DNA from: Actinomycetota bacterium
Lineage (GTDB): Bacteria > Actinomycetota > Nitriliruptoria > Nitriliruptorales > JAHWKO01
Reading direction: 5' to 3'
NCBI GenBank assembly: GCA_019347675.1
Contig: JAHWKW010000016.1
Span: 18,494 to 82,493, forward strand
DNA: 64,000 nucleotides
Shown: positions 61,643 through 64,000 of the stretch, in pieces
Layout: each line of letters begins with the position of its first letter
Numbering within the stretch: position 1 is the stretch's first letter
Notes under the pieces: model-generated
Databases searched by the model: none
What the model saw: only the letters and a program-made list of their open reading frames with translations
Told to the model about the DNA's origin: nothing
Translations under genes and position numbers: made by a program

Positions 61643-62291
61643 CCTACTGAACCACCAAGTTCGATCTCCGTTGTTGCTGTGGTTCATGCGGCCCTGGTGG
61701 GCCCGTCCGGTCGGTCGGCCGAGTTACCTGACCCTGACGACAGCGGCTGGTTGCCGCGACACACTGAGGAGTGGACAGGAGGTCGCCTCGTCGAGCGCCT
61801 GGCGCGTCCGACCATCTTGAGGGTCTTCCCACCCTCCTTCTTGGAACGTCGCTATCGGCGGACCGCGTCCGGTACGACAACGTAGCGCTGTAGCCCTCGC
61901 CGATGATCTGCTCACAGCGGCTCGATGTGGGCCGCCCCTTGTGGGCCATCTGACCGTTCACCGTCGGTGTCACCGAGCTCGGACGCTCGAGGGCCACTCC
62001 CTCGCCGTAGAGCGCGACCGCCGCCCTCCCGGCGGCACGGGACCCATCGAGGTTCGCCGCGGCGGTGGCGTGCCCGCCCGAGGCCGTCGGGACGAGCACG
62101 ACCAACAGCCTCAGTCGGAACTCGGCCGTCTCGGGCGGAGGACCACGACCTCCGGTTCGACGCGAGCCGTGACAATGCGCCCCGGCTCGCTAGGATCAGT
62201 CCGGATTGGGGGCGCTTCCATCCTGGGCAAGGGGACGAACCGGTTGCTAGCGTCGTTGGAACAGATCCCTGAGTAGCGTGGGCCAAGCGCC
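61641..62291. other. Spacer between the two repeat-bearing genes
   Basis: About 650 bases with no convincing gene. Open frames on both strands (for example 61644-62105 minus) lack strong codon bias and recognisable motifs. No transposase or terminal inverted repeat was seen that would explain the duplication. The last 150 bases should contain the promoter of the second gene. Confidence 0.4.
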
Positions 62292-63998
62292 GTGCGTGCC
62301 TGCTCGGAGACTCAAACAGCTCGGCGCGGCATCCCCAACGGAGTGGATTTGGCGCGTTTGTTCTTTACGACCATCGTGGTTGTCGGCGTCGTGGGCGGTC
62401 TGATCCCATGGGCTAGCGGAACTCCAGCCGGTTCCACTGGTTTCACCGACGTCCAGCAGAGAGATCCTGTCGAGACGCAACCAACCAGCGATAGCCTGCA
62501 AGGCGTTGCCGGGCCGACTCCGGGTCCGATGAGCCTCGACACCAACAGAGTTGTCGATGCACCGGCTAGGCGCCAAACCGCTCGTGCCGATGGGATGATC
62601 GGTGCTTTGGACTCAGCAGTCGCACGAGACGCCTACGGGGATCCGTCACCGTCGCGGTCGACTGCACGATCGCCGGGACCGGACCCCTCACGGGGACCAG
62701 TCAAGAGCAACGAAGCTCCCAACGGGAACCTGTTGTCGGATCCGCAGCACGGTTTCGAGTCGGGTGTGGACGGCTGGAGCCCCCAGGGCAACTCCACGCT
62801 GCAGGCCGGCACCGTGGCGTCGACCGGCAGCGGGTCGCTGCGGGTCAATGTGGACCCGTCGGGGTCATGGCCCGACGACACCCTCACCGCCCGCGCCGGG
62901 ACGGTCCCTGGCACCAACGGTGTGCCGATCACCGCCGGTCACACCTACCGGGGATGGTTCGACGTGACGCCGGCCAAGGACACCGCCCCGTCCCCGGTAC
63001 GCTGCGAGTTGCGCTGGTACGACCCGGCCGGCCAGATCGTCTCGACCCACACGTCGGCGACGATGGTCGATGAGGTCGCCGGGCAGTGGATGACCCCGAC
63101 CTGCGAGGCGACCGCACCGAGCGGTGCCGCGTACGCCGGCCTGCGGGTGTTCGTCGCTGAGGCCGACCAGGGCGAGGTCCACTACCTCGACAACGCCTGG
63201 CTGGTCGACCTCAAAGGATCCGGGAGCGGTCCCACCCCCGAACGGCCACCATCCGATGCGGCCAGCCCCTCTCCAGGTGGAGAGTGGCCCGATGCTGGTA
63301 GCACCGGTGTCCCATCTGGCGTGCCTCTCACAGCATCCGGGTCGATCACGGTCACCGAAGGAGGTGCCATCGTCGACGCTAAGGACGTCGTGGGCTGCAT
63401 CAACATCGCCGCGCACAACGTCACTGTCCGACGCACCCGTGTGACCATGACGGCTGGCGGGGCTGGTTGCACGTACCCGATCCGGGTCATGTCTGGCTAC
63501 GCCGGTGCGGTGATCGAAGACGTCGAGATCGATGGCACCAGCACGGTCGGGGTGGCGATCTGCTGTGAGGAGTTCACGGTTCGCCGAGCCAATATCCACC
63601 ACTCTATGGACGGGATCCGCGTGAACGGCAACAACCTGGTGGAGGATTCGTACATCCACAGCCTCGTCGTTCGTGAGGGCAGCCACAACGACGGGATCCA
63701 GTCCACCGGCGGACGCAACATCATCATCCGCCATAACCACATCGACAACCGCAACCCCCAGACCTCTGCGATCCTGATCGCCCCGAGCATCCGCCCGCTC
63801 GTGAACGTCACCGTGGAGAACAACCTTCTCCGCGGCGGGGGCTACACCCTGTACTTCTTCGACCGATCGGGCACCGTACGCGGGAACCGCTTCGACCGGT
63901 CCCACCGGTACGGAGCCGTTCACAGCGATAGCTACGCTGGCGTCTGGTCCGACAACGCCTACCTCGACAAGACCCGACTGAACTGCCCCGCCTGCTGA
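62292..63998 (+). CDS. Secreted beta-helix protein, paralogue without CWB2 repeats
   Basis: A 568-residue protein. The N-terminal 145 residues are unique: a hydrophobic segment (LARLFFTTIVVVGVVGGLIPWASG, in pieces, about residues 20-43) that acts as signal or anchor, then a low-complexity Pro/Ser/Arg/Asp linker. From residue 146 (NLLSDPQHG) to the end it is identical in amino acids to the C-terminal 423 residues of the CWB2 protein at 59.3 kb: carbohydrate-binding domain, linker, parallel beta-helix. GTG 62292 is the first start; GTG 62343, directly before the hydrophobic segment, is a real alternative. The wall-binding module has thus been swapped for a different exported N-terminus. Confidence 0.82.
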   Translation: MRACSETQTARRGIPNGVDLARLFFTTIVVVGVVGGLIPWASGTPAGSTGFTDVQQRDPVETQPTSDSLQGVAGPTPGPMSLDTNRVVDAPARRQTARADGMIGALDSAVARDAYGDPSPSRSTARSPGPDPSRGPVKSNEAPNGNLLSDPQHGFESGVDGWSPQGNSTLQAGTVASTGSGSLRVNVDPSGSWPDDTLTARAGTVPGTNGVPITAGHTYRGWFDVTPAKDTAPSPVRCELRWYDPAGQIVSTHTSATMVDEVAGQWMTPTCEATAPSGAAYAGLRVFVAEADQGEVHYLDNAWLVDLKGSGSGPTPERPPSDAASPSPGGEWPDAGSTGVPSGVPLTASGSITVTEGGAIVDAKDVVGCINIAAHNVTVRRTRVTMTAGGAGCTYPIRVMSGYAGAVIEDVEIDGTSTVGVAICCEEFTVRRANIHHSMDGIRVNGNNLVEDSYIHSLVVREGSHNDGIQSTGGRNIIIRHNHIDNRNPQTSAILIAPSIRPLVNVTVENNLLRGGGYTLYFFDRSGTVRGNRFDRSHRYGAVHSDSYAGVWSDNAYLDKTRLNCPAC

Positions 63999-64000
63999 CC
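62726..64000 (+). repeat. 1.27-kb direct repeat, copy 2 (runs to window end)
   Basis: Second copy of 60368-61642. It continues past the stop codon to the last base of the window, so the true length is unknown. One silent difference (position 62990). Confidence 0.95.

Noticed and set aside
61644..62105. A 153-codon minus-strand frame in the spacer between repeat-bearing genes
   Set aside because: No ribosome site, no domain and a composition unlike the neighbouring genes.

Overview
This is a high-GC (roughly 70 %) actinobacterial chromosome segment. Evidence for Actinomycetota: two WhiB-family iron-sulfur regulators, frequent GTG starts, leaderless-type promoters, a PonA2-like penicillin-binding protein with PASTA domains beside paired ArsA-like ATPases, and surface proteins with cell-wall-binding type 2 (CWB2) repeats. 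The CWB2 / beta-helix proteins recall deep-branching lineages such as Nitriliruptoria or Euzebya relatives, but the sequence alone does not fix the genus. I saw no insertion sequence, phage gene or CRISPR array.

Layout. (1) 1-15.3 kb is a core-like part: the end of a cupredoxin-like gene, a small lipoprotein, an isocitrate-lyase/PEP-mutase family enzyme, a single-domain response regulator, selA-selB for selenocysteine insertion, and then a block (RidA, WhiB, NfeD, two ArsA-like ATPases, WhiB, class A PBP, metallophosphoesterase) that matches a known mycobacterial arrangement around whiB4-ponA2. A tRNA-Pro(CGG) closes it. (2) 15.4-18 kb holds a histidine kinase, a NarL/DevR-type regulator and a small Tat-signal protein. 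(3) 18-44 kb is a large exopolysaccharide locus: glycosyltransferases of GT2, GT4 and GT39 type, Wzx-like flippase, O-antigen-ligase-type and other polymerase-like membrane proteins, Wzz/tyrosine-kinase-like protein, AsnB, sulfotransferase, two formyltransferases, polysaccharide deacetylase, a small phosphoglycosyl transferase and two very large secreted proteins. (4) 44-59 kb combines nucleotide-sugar enzymes (4,6-dehydratase, aminotransferase, 6-dehydrogenase, epimerase, second phosphoglycosyl transferase) with an unusual module: four PqqD-like proteins, two NTP_transf_5 nucleotidyltransferases, one HPr-kinase-like protein, one HPr-kinase-like protein without a P-loop, a cysteine-rich Tat-exported protein, and three LuxR-type regulators, two of which lack the phosphoacceptor Asp. 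A nine-gene minus-strand operon (57.1 to 48.7 kb) is stitched together mostly by four-base GTGA overlaps. (5) 59-64 kb has two surface proteins that share a 1.27-kb, almost identical 3' half (carbohydrate-binding plus beta-helix domains) behind different N-termini.

Working together: the CapD-like dehydratase, DegT aminotransferase and a formyltransferase could make an N-formylated 4-amino-4,6-dideoxy sugar nucleotide; the WecC-like enzyme could make a uronic acid that AsnB might amidate; the PglC-like enzymes load the first sugar on undecaprenyl phosphate; glycosyltransferases extend it; the Wzx, polymerase and Wzz-like proteins export and polymerise it. A perfect palindrome GGACA-N2-TGTCC occurs at three promoters of this locus and may mark a shared regulon. 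The PqqD / nucleotidyltransferase / HprK-like module is the part most likely to be a poorly described system.
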